64,000 nucleotides of DNA from Pseudonocardia parietis (GCF_017876315.1 NZ_JAGINU010000001.1:124001-188000), one strand, 5' to 3'. Counted from the first letter of the stretch, positions 44,774 through 53,749 are shown. Notes: generated by a model not told the origin, from the sequence alone. Made by a program: numbers and translations.

Positions 44774-47122
44774 TTAGCGGGCCAACTCGAGGCCGTCGGT
44801 GGGCGACGGCGGAACGGGCGGGATCGTCGGGTACGGCTCGAACGGGAGCGGTTCCTTGTGCATGATCGGGAAGTACTCGGGGACCTTCCCGGTCGCGCGG
44901 GCGTAGGCGCAGGCGATCGCGCCGCAGGTCGCGGCCACGCCGAACTCGCCGGCGCCGCCCGGCTCGGGGGCCTCCGAGTCGTCGATGAGCACGATGTTCA
45001 TCTCCGGCGGGGTGTTCCACTGCCGGGTGTAGAAGTAGTTGTCCCAGCTCGCCTCGATGAAGGCGCCGTCCTCGAGGTGCAGGCCGGACGTCAGCGTCAT
45101 CGCGATGCCGTCGTTGATCCCGCCCATCATCTGCGCCTCGAGACCGCGCGGGTTGATGATCAGCCCGACGTCGACGACGTAGGTCACCTTGGTGACCCGC
45201 GGGCCGGTGCGGGCCGAGCGGATCTCGCGGTTCACCGTCTCCGGCCGGCAGTCCAGCTCGACGACGGCGCAGGCGATGCCCTTGTACTCCTGGTGGATCG
45301 CGATGCCCTGCGCGGTGCCTTCAGGCATCGACTTGCCCCAGTCCGCCTCCTCGGCGGCCCGGTCGACGACCTTCTTGAAGCGGTCGAGCTTGACGAACCC
45401 GGACCGGAACTCGTACGGGTCCTTGCCGAGCTTGGCGGCGACCTGGTCGATCATCAGCTCGCGCGCGGTCGCCGTGTCCGGCGAGTAGATGTTGCGCATC
45501 GAGCAGGTGTTGAACCGCATGTCGACCTCGTTGAGCAGCGAGGTCGCGACACCGACGTTGTACGGGTTGGTCTGTGTCGTGAGGTAGATGGCCTGGGAGA
45601 CCGTGAGGTTGCCGCCCGGCAGCTTGTTCGCGGCCGCGGTGATCGCCTCGGAGAAGCCCGGGTTGACCTCGGTCGCGACGCTGGTGTGCCGGAGCTCGAA
45701 GCTGGACACGGAGTCCCCGGTGATCTGCGCGCGGACCCGGGTGGTGGCCAGCGGGTGCACCCGGCCCTGACGGGAGTCGTCGGAACGGGTCCACATCAGC
45801 TTGACCGGCTTGCCCATCTTCTGGGAGACCTCGGCGGCCTCCTCCAGGGCGTCGTAGAACAGCCGGCGGCCGAACGACCCGCCGCCCTCGGTGACGTGCA
45901 CGGTCACCGCGTTCTGCGCCATGCCGAGCAGGTTCGCGATCTCGGCCTGCGCGGCGATCGGGGACTTCGACGGGCCCCAGATCTCCGCCGAGCCGTCACG
46001 GACGTCGGCGATGGCGCAGTTCGTCTCCAGCGCGGAGTTGCTGCGGAAGTAGAAGACGAAGTCGCCCTCGACGGTCTCGCCGGTCGCCTGCGGCACCGCG
46101 AGCGGGAGCTCGCCGGCGCGCACGCCGGCCAGGATCGACTCGTCGTTCTCGCCCTCGACGGTGCCGCCGTCCCAGTTCACGTCGAGCGCGTTGACGGCGT
46201 CGACGGCCTGGCCGAAGGTCCGCGCCCGGACCGCGACGCCGACGCTGACCTGCTCGACGTCGGTGACGCCCGGCATGCTCCGGACCTCGTCGATGTTGTT
46301 CACGCCCTGTGGCGCCGAGTTCAGGTTCGGCCCGCGGCAGATCACCGTCGGCAGCGCGTCCGGGACCTGCAGGTCGGTGAGGAACTTCTTCTTGCCGGTG
46401 ACCATCGCCCGGGCGTCGGACTTCGTCCGCGGCTTCCCGATGACGGTGAACTCCTCGCGCGGCTTGAGCACCACGTCGATGGCCTCGTTCACCGGGCTCG
46501 CGGCGGCCTCGGTCAGCTCACCGAGGGGCAGCTCCTCGCCGTTCTGGCCCAGGATCAGGCCGGTGCGGCTGGTCAGCACGCTCTTCTCCTGGCCCAGCTG
46601 GGCCGCGGCCGCGTCGAGCAGCCGGCCTGCCGCCAGCGCGGCGGCCACCCGGATCGGGGTGAAGGTGGAGAACGTCGTCGTCGAGCCGCCGGTGAGCTGG
46701 TTGAACACCAGCTCCGGGCGCGCGTCGGCCAGGGTGACGATCACCTGGTCCGGGTCGAGGCCCATCTCCTCGGCGATGATCATCTGGGACGAGGTGATGA
46801 TGCCCTGGCCGTTGTCCGAGCGCGGCAGTGCGAACGAGACGGTGCTGTCCCGGTTGACCTCGATCCGGATCAGGTTCGCGGTCGGGCGGGCGGCGTCGCG
46901 GATCGCGTCGAGCAGGTCGTAGACCTCCGCGGGCAGCGGCGGCGACGGGATCGCGGCCGCGCTCGCCTGCGGGGCGCTGTCGAACACGGCTTGGCGGCCC
47001 ATCTCGGCCGCGACGACCAGGGTGGGCGCGGCGACCAGGTACCCGAGGAACCGGCGCCGGCTGACGTGGCTCCGGCCGGCCTCCTCCGGGCGCTCGGGGG
47101 CGGGCGCGCGATGAGCGGGCAT
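44774..47122 (-). CDS. Molybdopterin-binding large subunit (IorB-like), Tat-exported, copy 1
   Basis: A 782-residue xanthine-dehydrogenase-family large subunit with a twin-arginine signal (V-S-R-R-R-F-L-G-Y-L-V-A-A-P-T-L). Cofactor motifs include G-G-G-S-F-G-R-R-L and the C-terminal E-P-G-G-A-G-E-F-G-V-A, whose Glu is the catalytic base. IorB-type enzymes hydroxylate N-heterocycles or oxidise aldehydes using molybdopterin-cytosine dinucleotide, passing electrons through the small subunit; there is no FAD subunit, as in IorAB. It is a tandem paralogue of 47998-50322 and shares its upstream repeat. Confidence 0.93.
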   Translation of the reverse strand: MPAHRAPAPERPEEAGRSHVSRRRFLGYLVAAPTLVVAAEMGRQAVFDSAPQASAAAIPSPPLPAEVYDLLDAIRDAARPTANLIRIEVNRDSTVSFALPRSDNGQGIITSSQMIIAEEMGLDPDQVIVTLADARPELVFNQLTGGSTTTFSTFTPIRVAAALAAGRLLDAAAAQLGQEKSVLTSRTGLILGQNGEELPLGELTEAAASPVNEAIDVVLKPREEFTVIGKPRTKSDARAMVTGKKKFLTDLQVPDALPTVICRGPNLNSAPQGVNNIDEVRSMPGVTDVEQVSVGVAVRARTFGQAVDAVNALDVNWDGGTVEGENDESILAGVRAGELPLAVPQATGETVEGDFVFYFRSNSALETNCAIADVRDGSAEIWGPSKSPIAAQAEIANLLGMAQNAVTVHVTEGGGSFGRRLFYDALEEAAEVSQKMGKPVKLMWTRSDDSRQGRVHPLATTRVRAQITGDSVSSFELRHTSVATEVNPGFSEAITAAANKLPGGNLTVSQAIYLTTQTNPYNVGVATSLLNEVDMRFNTCSMRNIYSPDTATARELMIDQVAAKLGKDPYEFRSGFVKLDRFKKVVDRAAEEADWGKSMPEGTAQGIAIHQEYKGIACAVVELDCRPETVNREIRSARTGPRVTKVTYVVDVGLIINPRGLEAQMMGGINDGIAMTLTSGLHLEDGAFIEASWDNYFYTRQWNTPPEMNIVLIDDSEAPEPGGAGEFGVAATCGAIACAYARATGKVPEYFPIMHKEPLPFEPYPTIPPVPPSPTDGLELAR

Positions 47123-47336
47123 CGTTGTCCTCTCCGATGTGCTGTGGTGCACAGCCCACCGGCGCACGGGATGCGGGGTGCGGTGACGGCCGGGGGCTCT
47201 CGGGGCAGGCAACGAGCCACGTCCTTCAACGGATACGCGTCGACGAACCAGGGGCATGTGGACCGATCTCCGCTGGGCCGATGATGTCCGACTCGATGAT
47301 TCGCAGGTCAACGATTCGCCGGTGAGGGGAGCCTGA

Positions 47337-47350
47337 TCCGCAGATGCGGA
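47337..47350. promoter_or_regulatory. Shared inverted repeat upstream of hydroxylase copy 1
   Basis: TCCGCAGATGCGGA is a palindrome (TCCGCA-GA-TGCGGA) about 215 bp before the copy 1 start. The identical 14-mer lies about 195 bp before copy 2 at 50518. A second conserved block, ACCCCTCTGGGTGA at 47404, corresponds to ACCCCTTCGGGTGA at 50586. The rest of the 394-bp gap holds two further GATTCG-x-GGT direct repeats at about 47299-47322 and the terminator of copy 2. Confidence 0.65.
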
Positions 47351-47464
47351 CGACATGCCTGGAGCTGCTCCGCACCTTGACCGGACCGGGCCGATCACGA
47401 ACCACCCCTCTGGGTGAACCGCGCCGATCGGAATCGAACCGGTGACAGGGTGTCGCGCGAAGGG

Positions 47465-47507
47465 GCACCGTGACCGCCGCCGGGAGCCCTGGCGGCGGGC
47501 ACGGTGC
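47465..47507. terminator. Terminator after hydroxylase copy 2
   Basis: Arms GCACCGTG and CACGGTGC enclose a second stem CGCCGCC/GGCGGCG with a 9-nt loop, 10 bp after the stop of the copy 2 small subunit. Confidence 0.8.
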
Positions 47508-47516
47508 GGCCCCGTC

Positions 47517-47987
47517 TCACATGGCGCCGGCGCCTTCCTTGATCGCCTCACGGATGCGGTTGTAGGTACCGCACCGGCAGATGTTGCGGATCTCGTCGAG
47601 GGCCTCGTCGTCGATGTCGCGACCCTCCTCCTCACACCGCTTCACCAGCGCCACCGCAGCCATGATCTGGCCCGGCTGGCAGTAGCCGCACTGCGCGACG
47701 TCCTTGTCGATCCACGCCTGCTGCATCGGGTGCAGCTCCTCGCCGTCGGCCAGGCCCTCGATCGTCGTGACCTCGTCGGACTCCGACAACGCGCCCACCG
47801 GGACCGAGCACGGGTTGAACGCCTTGCCGTTGACGTGACTGGTGCACGCCTTGCAGACGTTGATCCCGCAGCCGTACTTCGGGCCCGTCACCCCGAGGAC
47901 GTCACGCAGGACCCAGAGCAGGCGGACGTCGTCCTCGACCTCGACGGTCACGCGCTCACCGTTGAGCACAAACGTGTGCTGAGACAT
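47517..47987 (-). CDS. 2Fe-2S subunit of molybdenum hydroxylase, copy 2
   Basis: A 156-residue protein with the same two cluster motifs as copy 1 (Y-G-C-G-I-N-V-C-K-A-C and Q-C-G-Y-C-Q-P-G-Q with C-R-C-G-T-Y). Ten substitutions separate the copies, clustered at about 104-110 and at the extreme C-terminus. It follows its large subunit by 10 bp, and a long hairpin terminator follows it. The extra Cys (K-R-C-E-E-E-G) at the Ala of copy 1 lies outside the cluster motifs. Confidence 0.93.
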   Translation of the reverse strand: MSQHTFVLNGERVTVEVEDDVRLLWVLRDVLGVTGPKYGCGINVCKACTSHVNGKAFNPCSVPVGALSESDEVTTIEGLADGEELHPMQQAWIDKDVAQCGYCQPGQIMAAVALVKRCEEEGRDIDDEALDEIRNICRCGTYNRIREAIKEGAGAM

Positions 47988-47997
47988 CTCGGACTCC

Positions 47998-50322
47998 TTA
48001 GCGGGCCAGCTCGAGGCCGTCGGTCGGCGACGGCGGAACGGGGGGAACGGTCGGGTACGGCTCGAACGGGAGCGGTTCCTTGTGCATGATCGGGAAGTAC
48101 TCAGGGACCTTCCCGGTCGCGCGGGCGTAGGCGTTGGCGACCGCGCCGCAGGTCGGTGCGACGGCGAGCTCACCGACCCCGCCGGGCTCCGGCCGCCCGT
48201 TGTCGACGATGAAGATCTCCATCTCGAGCGGGGTGTTCCACTGCCGGGTGTAGAAGTAGTTGTCCCAGCTCGCTTCGACGAAGTGCCCGTCGTCCAGGTG
48301 CAGGCCCGACGTCAGCGTCATCGCGAGGCCGTCGTTGATCCCGCCCATGACCTGGGCCTTGTAGCCGAGCGGGTTGAGGATCAGCCCGCTGTCGCTGGCG
48401 AACACGACCTTGGTGACCCGCGGGCCGGTGCGGGCCGAGCGGACCTTGCGGTTCACCGTCTCCGGCCGGCAGTCGATCTCGACCAGGCAGGCGGCGAAGC
48501 TCTTGTACTCGACGTGGAACCCCAGGCCCTGGGCGGTGCCCTCGGGCATGGAGCGGCCCCAGTTCCCCTCCTCGACGACCTTGTCCAGCACCGCGCGCAT
48601 GTCGTCGTTGCGCAGGAACTCCCGGCGGAACTCGTAGGAGTCCTTGCCCATCTTCTCGGCGATCCGGTCGACGATCAGGTCGCGGGCGGTGCACACGTCG
48701 GGCGAGTACACGTTGCGCATCGAGCTGGTGTTGAAGCGCAGGTCGACCTCGCTGAGCGTCCGGGTCTGGGCGCCGAAGTCGTACGGGGTGTTCTGGGTGA
48801 GCTCCCAGATCGCCTCGGACAGACCGACCGCGCCGAGCGGCGCCTTGCCCGCGGCCGCGGTGACGGCGTCACCGAAGCCGTGCCCGAAGTCGGTCGTGAC
48901 GCTGGTGTGCCGCTGCTCGTAGCTGACCACCGAGTCACCGCTCACGACGGCGCGCACCCGGGAGGTCGCGAGCGGGTGCACCCGGCCCTGCCGGGAGTCG
49001 TCGGACCGGGTCCAGATCAGGCTGACCGGCTTGCCGAGCTTCTGCGAGACCTCGGCGGCCTCCTTGGCCGCGTCGCCGAACAGCCGGCGCCCGAAGGAGC
49101 CGCCACCCTCCGCGACGTGCAGGGTCACCGCGTTGACCGGCATGCCGAGCTGCTCGGCGATGTCGTGCTGGACGGTGATCGGGATCTTGAGCGCCGACCA
49201 GATCTCGGCCGAGCCGTCACGGACGTCGGCGATCGCCAGGTTGGTCTCGAGCGCGGAGTTGCTGCGGAAGTAGAACGTGAAGTCGCCCTCGACGGTCTCG
49301 CCGGGCACCGACGGGACGGCCAGCGGCAGCTCGGCGGCGCGGACCTGCTCGAGCACGGACTCGTCGTTCTCGCCCTCGACGGTGCCACCGTCCCACTGCA
49401 CTCGCAGCGCGTTGACGCCGTCGATGGCCTGCCCGGTGGTCCTGGCCCGGACCGCCACGCCGCTGTTCACCATCACCACGTCGGTGATGCCCGGCATGTT
49501 CCGCACCTCGTCGGCGTTCTCGACGCCCTGCGGGGCGGAGTTCAGGTTCGGGCCACGGCAGATGACGGTCGGCAGCGCGTCCGGGACCTTCATGTCGGCC
49601 AGGAACTTCTTCTTCCCGGTCACGATCGCGCGGGCGTCCGACTTGCCGCGGTCGGTCCCGAGGATCCGGAACTCCTCACGCGGCTTGAGCGCGACCTGGA
49701 CCTCCTTGGTCACGTCGCTGGCCGCGGCCTCGGTGAGCTCGGAGAACGGGATCGCGCTGCCGCCGGCGCCGGTGATCAGGCCGGAGCGGCTGGTGAGGGT
49801 GTCGACGTCCTGCCCGAGGATGTGGCCCGCCGCGTCGAGCAGCGCGCCCTTGGCGATGGCGGCGGCCACCCGGACCGGGGTGAAGGTCGAGAAGGTCGTG
49901 CTGGACCCACCGGTGAGCTGGTTGAACACCAGCTCGGGCCGGGAGTCGGCCAGCGTGACGATCACCTGGTCCGGGTCCAGGTCCATCTCCTCGGCGATGA
50001 TCATCGCGGTCGAGGTGATGATGCCCTGGCCGTTGTCCGAGCGCGGCAGCGCGAAGGAGACCGTCCCGTCCCGGTTGACCTCGACCTTGACCAGGTTCGC
50101 GGTCGGCCGGGCGGAGTCGCGGATCGCGTCGCACAGGTCGTAGACATCGGCGACCTGCGGCGGGGAGGGGATCGCCGCGGCCGAGGCCCCGGGCGGGGCG
50201 AACAGTTGCTGGCGGCCGAACTCGGCGGCGACGACCAGCGTCGGCGCGGCGACCAGGTAACCGAGGAAGCGGCGACGGCTGACGTCGCGGCGTTCCTCAC
50301 GTGCAGGTGTCGGGGCAGACAT
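47998..50322 (-). CDS. Molybdopterin-binding large subunit (IorB-like), Tat-exported, copy 2
   Basis: A 774-residue paralogue of 44774-47122 with the same Tat signal (S-R-R-R-F-L-G-Y-L-V-A-A-P-T-L), G-G-G-S-F-G-R-R-L and catalytic-Glu motif E-P-G-G-V-G-E-L-A-V. Substitutions are spread across the protein, including the substrate-channel region around the middle (for example A-S-D-V-T-K-E-V-Q versus A-S-P-V-N-E-A-I-D), so the two enzymes may differ in substrate. Maturation would need MCD synthesis and an XdhC-like chaperone, none of which are encoded in this window. Confidence 0.93.
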   Translation of the reverse strand: MSAPTPAREERRDVSRRRFLGYLVAAPTLVVAAEFGRQQLFAPPGASAAAIPSPPQVADVYDLCDAIRDSARPTANLVKVEVNRDGTVSFALPRSDNGQGIITSTAMIIAEEMDLDPDQVIVTLADSRPELVFNQLTGGSSTTFSTFTPVRVAAAIAKGALLDAAGHILGQDVDTLTSRSGLITGAGGSAIPFSELTEAAASDVTKEVQVALKPREEFRILGTDRGKSDARAIVTGKKKFLADMKVPDALPTVICRGPNLNSAPQGVENADEVRNMPGITDVVMVNSGVAVRARTTGQAIDGVNALRVQWDGGTVEGENDESVLEQVRAAELPLAVPSVPGETVEGDFTFYFRSNSALETNLAIADVRDGSAEIWSALKIPITVQHDIAEQLGMPVNAVTLHVAEGGGSFGRRLFGDAAKEAAEVSQKLGKPVSLIWTRSDDSRQGRVHPLATSRVRAVVSGDSVVSYEQRHTSVTTDFGHGFGDAVTAAAGKAPLGAVGLSEAIWELTQNTPYDFGAQTRTLSEVDLRFNTSSMRNVYSPDVCTARDLIVDRIAEKMGKDSYEFRREFLRNDDMRAVLDKVVEEGNWGRSMPEGTAQGLGFHVEYKSFAACLVEIDCRPETVNRKVRSARTGPRVTKVVFASDSGLILNPLGYKAQVMGGINDGLAMTLTSGLHLDDGHFVEASWDNYFYTRQWNTPLEMEIFIVDNGRPEPGGVGELAVAPTCGAVANAYARATGKVPEYFPIMHKEPLPFEPYPTVPPVPPSPTDGLELAR

Positions 50323-50515
50323 CGTCGTCCTCTCCATCACCTCCGGGGGCTGTGATGCGGGGGAGCCGCCCACCGGAGTCCGTCGGGAGGGGAACGAGCC
50401 CTGCTTCGCAGAGATGCGGGCGCCGGTTCGACCCCGATCGGGCGGACGAATCCGCAACGCAGCCCGTGGTCGGCGATGCATCAGCAGGTCACTGCTGGCG
50501 AGGAGAGGCTCGCCT

Positions 50516-50560
50516 CATCCGCAGATGCGGATGAACCAGCTCACGTTAATCCGCATTAAC
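50516..50560. promoter_or_regulatory. Paired palindromes upstream of hydroxylase copy 2
   Basis: CATCCGCAGATGCGGATG (50516-50533, perfect) contains the 14-mer shared with copy 1. GTTAAT-CCGC-ATTAAC (50545-50560, perfect) lies 11 bp farther upstream and is not present at copy 1. The A/T-rich second site stands out in this DNA. In the rest of the 323-bp gap I see only small hairpins: ACCC-CTTC-GGGT near 50586 and ACCCACC/GGTGGGT at 50608-50623. Confidence 0.65.
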
Positions 50561-50645
50561 ACGTTGCATCGCCGCCTTGGCGATGACCCCTTCGGGTGAG
50601 GATGGGCACCCACCTCGGTGGGTAGGGCACTCCCGCACCCACACC

Positions 50646-51017
50646 TCACCGGCGACCGGCCCGCAGCAGGCGGACGAACGCCCACGGCAGCAGCACGACG
50701 ACGGCCAGCACACCCAGCACACCCGCGGCGACGATCACCCAGGCCGGCGCACCGTTCCCCGCGCCACCCAGGAGGACACCGGCGACCAGCAGACCGCCCG
50801 GCACGGCGACGACCACCGGCCACACCAGGGTTCCCAGCCACTTCTCACCGACGGTCCACGACCGTCCGGTCCACAGCATCACGACGCCGGCCAGCCAGCC
50901 GACGACCGGCAGCACGAACCCGCCGAGCATCAGCATCAGAACGGTCAGGACGGGATAGGCGTCCGGATCGCCGGTACGCGGGGCCGGGCGCTGCGGGTCG
51001 GTGGTCATGGTGGTCAT
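50646..51017 (-). CDS. Three-helix membrane protein, function unknown
   Basis: A 123-residue protein. AGGAG 6 nt before ATG 51017 decides the start; the leader is Thr/Pro-rich (M-T-T-M-T-T-D-P-Q-R-P). Three hydrophobic helices follow (about 23-47, 62-82, 90-112), with W-T-G-R-S-W-T-V-G-E-K-W-L-G between the first two and a basic end. Similar small membrane proteins occur in actinobacteria without a function. It lies downstream of tRNA-Ser(CGA) on the same strand. Confidence 0.65.
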   Translation of the reverse strand: MTTMTTDPQRPAPRTGDPDAYPVLTVLMLMLGGFVLPVVGWLAGVVMLWTGRSWTVGEKWLGTLVWPVVVAVPGGLLVAGVLLGGAGNGAPAWVIVAAGVLGVLAVVVLLPWAFVRLLRAGRR

Positions 51018-51192
51018 CTCCTGCTCCTTCGATGTCTCCGTGCGGTGACACCAGGATCGCGCCGGGCCGGGGCGCGCACATCGGAGCAGGGGCTGATCCA
51101 CGGCGTCGGACCGTGGTCGGAGAACACGGCTCGACGTCCACGACCCCGGAAAGGCCGGAAGCCGGGCCCCGATCGGGGCCCGGCTTCCCGGG

Positions 51193-51280
51193 TGGCGGTA
51201 GCGGTGGGATTTGAACCCACGGAGGCTTGCACCTCACGCGCTTTCGAGGCGCGCTCCTTCGGCCGCTCGGACACGCTACC
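51193..51280 (-). tRNA. tRNA-Ser(CGA)
   Basis: An 88-nt class II tRNA with encoded CCA: acceptor GGTAGCG/CGCTACC, anticodon loop CTCGAAA (anticodon CGA), long variable arm, T arm GTGGGTTCAAATCCCAC. Confidence 0.97.
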
Positions 51281-51324
51281 GCCGAGAAGGCTACTAGACG
51301 CCCGCCGCGGAAACGGCCAGGGGG

Positions 51325-51786
51325 TCACGCCCGGTGGTCGGCGAAGAAGGACTCCAGGAGCGCGGCCGCCTCACCGGCGCGGACGCCGCCGACGACCTCC
51401 GGGCGGTGCGCCAGCCGGCGGTCGCGCAGCACGTCCCACAGCGATCCTGCCGCACCCGTCTTCGGCTCCCAGGCCCCGAAGACGACCCGTTCGACCCGGG
51501 CGAGCCCGATCGCGCCGGCACACATCGTGCAGGGTTCGACGGTCACGGCGAGGGTGGCGCCGGTCAGCCGCCACTCGCCCACGACCTGGGCTGCGGCGCG
51601 CAGCGCCAGCACCTCGGCGTGCGCGGTGGGGTCACCGAGCGCCTCGCGGGCGTTGCAGGCGGCGGCCAGCTCGGTGCCGTCGGCGGCGAGCACGACCGCG
51701 CCGATCGGGACGTCACCGGTGACGAGCGCCGCGCGCGCCACCTCCAGCGCCCGCCCCAGCGCGAGCTCGTCGGCCGGGCGGAACAC
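51325..51786 (-). CDS. tadA: tRNA-specific adenosine deaminase
   Basis: A 153-residue deaminase. The zinc site is T-A-H-A-E-V with catalytic Glu, and P-C-T-M-C-A-G-A. It converts A34 of tRNA-Arg(ACG) to inosine. Its GTG directly follows the stop of the upstream associated gene, so the two are cotranscribed. Location next to a tRNA gene is common for tadA in actinobacteria. Confidence 0.95.
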   Translation of the reverse strand: MFRPADELALGRALEVARAALVTGDVPIGAVVLAADGTELAAACNAREALGDPTAHAEVLALRAAAQVVGEWRLTGATLAVTVEPCTMCAGAIGLARVERVVFGAWEPKTGAAGSLWDVLRDRRLAHRPEVVGGVRAGEAAALLESFFADHRA

Positions 51787-52302
51787 TCAGGAGTTGACCA
51801 GCTCGTCCAGCTCGGCGGCGAAGCCGCAGCGCCGGGCGATCGTGTCGAGCTGCTCGTCCGGGTACAGCTCGAGGTCCTCGACCAGGATCTCCAGCTCGTC
51901 GGCCGGCAGGCCGAAGTCGCTCACGATCCCGAGGTCGCCCTCCGGCCAGGGGTCGTCGAGCGCGTCGTCGTCCGGCGGGAGCTCGACCCGCAGGAGGTCG
52001 AGGACGTCGGCCGCGACGTCGTAGTCCAGCGCGGCCACCGCGTCGGAGATCAGCATCCGCACCCCACCGGGCGACGGGCGCAGCAGGACGAAGAACTCGT
52101 CGTCGACGTCGAGCAGGCCGAGCACGGCCCCGGTCGACCGCTGAGCGCGCAACGCGGTGATCGCCGCGTCGAGATCGACGAGGGCTACCGGGTCGAGCCG
52201 GACACAGCGCCACCGCCCCTCCTCGCGGATCGCGGCGACCGCAAATCCGGGAAGGGCGGCGTCCCGGGTGTCCGGGGCGGCCTCGACGCTCTGGGTGGGC
52301 AC
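51787..52302 (-). CDS. TadA-associated protein
   Basis: A 171-residue acidic protein known in actinobacteria only by its place beside tadA. It reads as alternating strands and helices (F-A-V-A-A-I-R-E-E-G-R-W, A-V-L-G-L-L-D-V-D-D-E-F-F-V) and a long acidic stretch (P-P-D-D-D-A-L-D-D-P-W-P-E-G-D). No catalytic motif is visible. GTG 52302 is preferred; an in-frame GTG at 52344 would add 14 residues. It is usually divergent from tyrA; here the M20, amidase and winged-helix genes have come between. Confidence 0.8.
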   Translation of the reverse strand: MPTQSVEAAPDTRDAALPGFAVAAIREEGRWRCVRLDPVALVDLDAAITALRAQRSTGAVLGLLDVDDEFFVLLRPSPGGVRMLISDAVAALDYDVAADVLDLLRVELPPDDDALDDPWPEGDLGIVSDFGLPADELEILVEDLELYPDEQLDTIARRCGFAAELDELVNS

Positions 52303-52413
52303 GACGGATACGGTACGTCCCGAGAGCGTTGTGAGCCACGCCACGACCAGGTATGCGTGGTCACATCGGTGCGGCCGGTCGCTCGACGGGCGCTCGTGGG
52401 CGACGATCGGTTG

Positions 52414-53637
52414 ATGCCGAGCCCCGTGCCGATCACCCCCGCGTCGGTCGCCGGGCTGCCCGGTGACCTGCTGGAGGCGGCCCGCGGACTCCAGCCGCGC
52501 ACCGTCGCGCTGCGCCGGGAGCTGCACCGGGCACCGGAGCTCGGGCTCGCGCTGCCGCGGACCCGCGACGCCGTCCTGCGGGCCCTGGCGGACCTGCCGT
52601 TCTCGGTCCGGACGGGCGCGTCGTGCAGCTCGGTCGTCGCCGTGCTGGAGGGCGAGCGGGACGGGCCGACGGTGCTGCTGCGCGGCGACATGGACGCGCT
52701 GCCGCTGCCGGAGGACACCGGGCTGCCGTTCGCGTCGGAGATCGACGGCGCGATGCACGCGTGCGGTCACGACACGCACACCGCGATGCTCGCCTCCGCC
52801 GCGCGCCTGCTGTCCTGGCACCGCGAGCGGATCGCCGGCCGGGTCGTGCTGATGTTCCAGCCCGGCGAGGAGGGCTTCCACGGCGCCCGGCACATGATCG
52901 AGGAGGGCGTCCTGGACCTCGATCCGGAGCTGGCCTACGCCCTGCACATCTCCTCGACCGTCCCGAGCGGGGAGGTGCACCACCGGGCCGGCCCGATCAT
53001 GGCCGCGGCCGACGTGCTGCGGGTGCGGGTGACCGGCCGGGGCGGGCACGCGTCGGCCCCGCAGGACGCCTGCGACCCGATCCCGGCTGCCGCCGCGATG
53101 GTCGGCGGCCTGCAGACCGTGCTCACCCGGCGGATCGGCCCGCACCAGGCCGCGGTGCTGACCATCGCCCGCTTCCGGGCAGGCACCACCGACAACGTCA
53201 TCCCGGAGACCGCGGAGCTGACCGGGACGCTGCGCACCCTGTCCGAGCCGGTCCGGGCACTGCTGCACCGGGAGATCACCGAGTACTGCCGGAACCAGGC
53301 CGTCGCCTACGGCTGCGCCGCCGAGGTGGAGTTCGTGCCGGGCTATCCGGTGACGGTGAACGACGGGCCGGCCACCTCGGGGCTGGTCGAGGTCGCGGGG
53401 AAGGTGCTCGGCCGCCGCGCGTGCGTGGCGATGGCGGATCCGCTGATGGGCGCCGAGGACTTCTCCTACGTGCTGGCCCGGGTGCCCGGCTCGCTGGCGT
53501 TCCTCGGGGCGCGGCCGCCGGGCGTCGCACCTGCGGACGCGGCGCCGAACCACTCGAACCGGGTGGTGTTCGACGAGGCGGCCTTCCCGGCCGGGGTCGC
53601 GCTCTACGCCGGGCTGGCACTCGCCGCACTCTCCTGA
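52414..53637 (+). CDS. M20-family amidohydrolase (hippurate-hydrolase/IAA-amino-acid type)
   Basis: A 407-residue peptidase-family hydrolase. Metal ligands appear in H-A-C-G-H-D-T-H, G-E-E-G (catalytic Glu) and H at the C-terminal N-H-S-N. The dimerisation domain is inserted at about 190-305 (V-T-G-R-G-G-H-A-S-A-P). Such enzymes remove N-acyl groups from amino acids. It begins at ATG 52414 and its stop codon lies in the first of five 19-bp repeats. The amidase 112 bp downstream may be cotranscribed. Confidence 0.92.
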   Translation: MPSPVPITPASVAGLPGDLLEAARGLQPRTVALRRELHRAPELGLALPRTRDAVLRALADLPFSVRTGASCSSVVAVLEGERDGPTVLLRGDMDALPLPEDTGLPFASEIDGAMHACGHDTHTAMLASAARLLSWHRERIAGRVVLMFQPGEEGFHGARHMIEEGVLDLDPELAYALHISSTVPSGEVHHRAGPIMAAADVLRVRVTGRGGHASAPQDACDPIPAAAAMVGGLQTVLTRRIGPHQAAVLTIARFRAGTTDNVIPETAELTGTLRTLSEPVRALLHREITEYCRNQAVAYGCAAEVEFVPGYPVTVNDGPATSGLVEVAGKVLGRRACVAMADPLMGAEDFSYVLARVPGSLAFLGARPPGVAPADAAPNHSNRVVFDEAAFPAGVALYAGLALAALS

Positions 53638-53722
53638 CTCGTCCGCGCTCTCCTCACTTGTCCGGGCTCTCCTGACTTGTCCGGGCTCTCCTGACTTGTC
53701 CGGGCTCTCCTGACTTGTCCGG
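53631..53722. repeat. Tandem 19-bp repeat, nearly five copies
   Basis: CTCCTGACTTGTCCGGGCT recurs with exact 19-bp spacing at 53631, 53650, 53669, 53688 and 53707 (last partial). The first two copies carry substitutions; the later ones are identical. The first includes the TGA of the M20 gene. Confidence 0.95.
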
Positions 53723-53749
53723 CCCGGGTGGCGACGGCAGGCTGAGCCG

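Noticed and set aside
47425-47450. tRNA 3'-end-like sequence (minus strand GGTTCGATTCC in a T-arm-like setting), considered as an attachment site or tRNA remnant
   Set aside because: The T stem has a mismatch and no acceptor, anticodon arm or matching tRNA was found in the window.
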